NCBI GenBank assembly: GCA_903840825.1
Contig: CAIMHL010000073.1
Location: 1-5,249, forward strand
Source of the DNA: an uncultured beta proteobacterium
Lineage (GTDB): Bacteria; Pseudomonadota; Gammaproteobacteria; Burkholderiales; Burkholderiaceae_C
Direction of reading: 5' to 3'
Length of the DNA stretch: 5,249 nucleotides
Every line of letters starts with the position of its first letter. Positions within the stretch are counted from its first letter, which is position 1. Both the position numbers and the translations under genes were made by a program. Below the pieces are notes generated by a model. It was not told the DNA's origin, did not search any database, and saw only the letters and a program-made list of their open reading frames with translations. Below are positions 4,601-5,249 of this stretch, piece after piece.

Positions 4601-5249
4601 TATGAAGATGAGGTTTCGACGACAGCCACAGCTGTCTGACTCACGCCGCAGTCAACATAGGAGATTTGGCCTGTCATGCCGGAGGCCAAGTCACTGAGCA
4701 AGAATGCAGCAACGTTGCCCACTTCTTCAATCGTCACATTCCGGCGCAAAGGCGATGCATTGGCCGATATGGCGAGCAGGCGTCCAAAATCCTTGATGCC
4801 ACTGGCAGCCAGTGTCTTGATGGCGCCAGCACTCAGTCCATTCACACGCATGCCACGCGGCCCGATGGCGTCTGCCAGATAGCGCACTGAAGACTCCAGC
4901 GATGCTTTGGCCAAGCCCATGGTGTTGTAGCTAGGCACCACGCGCACGCCACCCAAATAAGTCAGCGTGAGAAGGGACGCTTTGTCACTCAGGTAGGGCA
5001 GGGCGGCTTTGGCCATGGCGGGGAAGCTGTACGCGCTGATATCGTGGGCAATGCGAAAGTTTTCACGCGTGAGCCCGTCTAGGAAGTTACCAGCAATGGC
5101 TTCGCGTGGCGCAAAGCCGATACTGTGAACAAAGCCATCAAACTGCGGCCAATGAACGGCGAGGTCTTTGAATAAAGCCTCGATTTGGGCGTCTTCTCCC
5201 ACATCGCAGTCAAATATCAGCGAAGAGCCAAAATCTGCATCAAACTCCG
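4600..5249 (-). CDS. fabI: Enoyl-[acyl-carrier-protein] reductase (NADH), FabI, N-terminus outside window
   Basis: Open from the window edge to TAA at 4602-4600; 215 residues are visible, about 47 fewer than E. coli FabI (262), so the N-terminal glycine-rich NADH motif is missing only because the window ends. The GTG at 5202 is not the start: homology continues through it ('FDCDVGEDAQIEALF', like E. coli 'LQCDVAEDASIDTMF'). FabI performs the last reduction of each fatty-acid elongation cycle in the cytoplasm. Visible landmarks are 'FDGFVHSIGFAP', 'REAIAGNF', 'AHDISAYSF' and 'LLTLTYLGGVRVVPSYNTMGLAKAS', with the two active-site tyrosines (codons 4957-4959 and 4927-4929) and lysine (4906-4908) in the Y-x6-K arrangement. 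'TLAASGIKDF' and 'RRNVTIEEVGNVAAFLLSDLASG' follow. Two signature positions are unusual: 'SAGAIKT' where proline is common (SAGPIKT), and 'YVDCG' where VDGG is common. It is convergent with the decarboxylase, and its promoter lies outside the window. Confidence 0.95.
   Translation of the reverse strand, partial: EFDADFGSSLIFDCDVGEDAQIEALFKDLAVHWPQFDGFVHSIGFAPREAIAGNFLDGLTRENFRIAHDISAYSFPAMAKAALPYLSDKASLLTLTYLGGVRVVPSYNTMGLAKASLESSVRYLADAIGPRGMRVNGLSAGAIKTLAASGIKDFGRLLAISANASPLRRNVTIEEVGNVAAFLLSDLASGMTGQISYVDCGVSQTAVAVVETSSS

Noticed and set aside
4666..4890. Plus-strand frames within fabI
   Set aside because: They are shadows of the strongly conserved fabI reading frame.
1..5249. CRISPR array, tandem repeats or a novel defence locus
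   Set aside because: No regularly spaced repeats are visible, and every long coding frame belongs to a known housekeeping or IS family.

Overview
The window reads as ordinary chromosome of a betaproteobacterium, probably Burkholderiales and perhaps Comamonadaceae (Rhodoferax/Polaromonas-like). This assignment is an inference from the protein flavour: a FabI-type enoyl-ACP reductase, an NfeD/paraslipin pair, and an AdiA-like decarboxylase with an 'MKFRFPIVIIDED' N-terminus. AT-rich 'aaaatagc' hairpins between genes and moderate GC fit the same picture. No database was consulted.

Layout. (1) Bases 1-589 are insertion-sequence debris. The right end of an IS66-family element (C-terminus of its transposase plus the terminal '...gcgcttac' end at 248) sits inside the transposase gene of an IS6-family element. 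The 5' part of that gene and its terminus occupy 249-589. The join at 248/249 is visible to the base: IS6 homology stops after the conserved 'GKWKY', exactly where the IS66 end begins. (2) Bases 590-739 are a short gene-free strip with a rightward intrinsic terminator (609-648) that no longer has a visible gene upstream. (3) Bases 740-2115, minus strand, hold a two-gene operon, nfeD-like then a QmcA/paraslipin SPFH gene, encoding a membrane scaffold pair. (4) Bases 2116-2247 are a divergent intergenic region with a perfect 13-bp palindrome but no convincing sigma-70 promoter. (5) Bases 2248-4536, plus strand, encode a large PLP-dependent Orn/Lys/Arg decarboxylase, complete, with all main active-site motifs. 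(6) Bases 4544-4600 hold a strong hairpin terminator between convergent genes. (7) Bases 4600-5249, minus strand, are fabI, lacking about the first 47 codons because the window ends.

How the genes work together. nfeD and the SPFH gene are a conserved functional pair. The decarboxylase (polyamine synthesis or acid stress) and fabI (fatty-acid elongation) are separate transcription units that happen to be neighbours. I did not find an undescribed defence, mobile or RNA system. The most informative features are the base-resolved nested IS insertion, the orphaned terminator beside it, the palindrome upstream of the decarboxylase, and two uncommon substitutions at signature positions of FabI.
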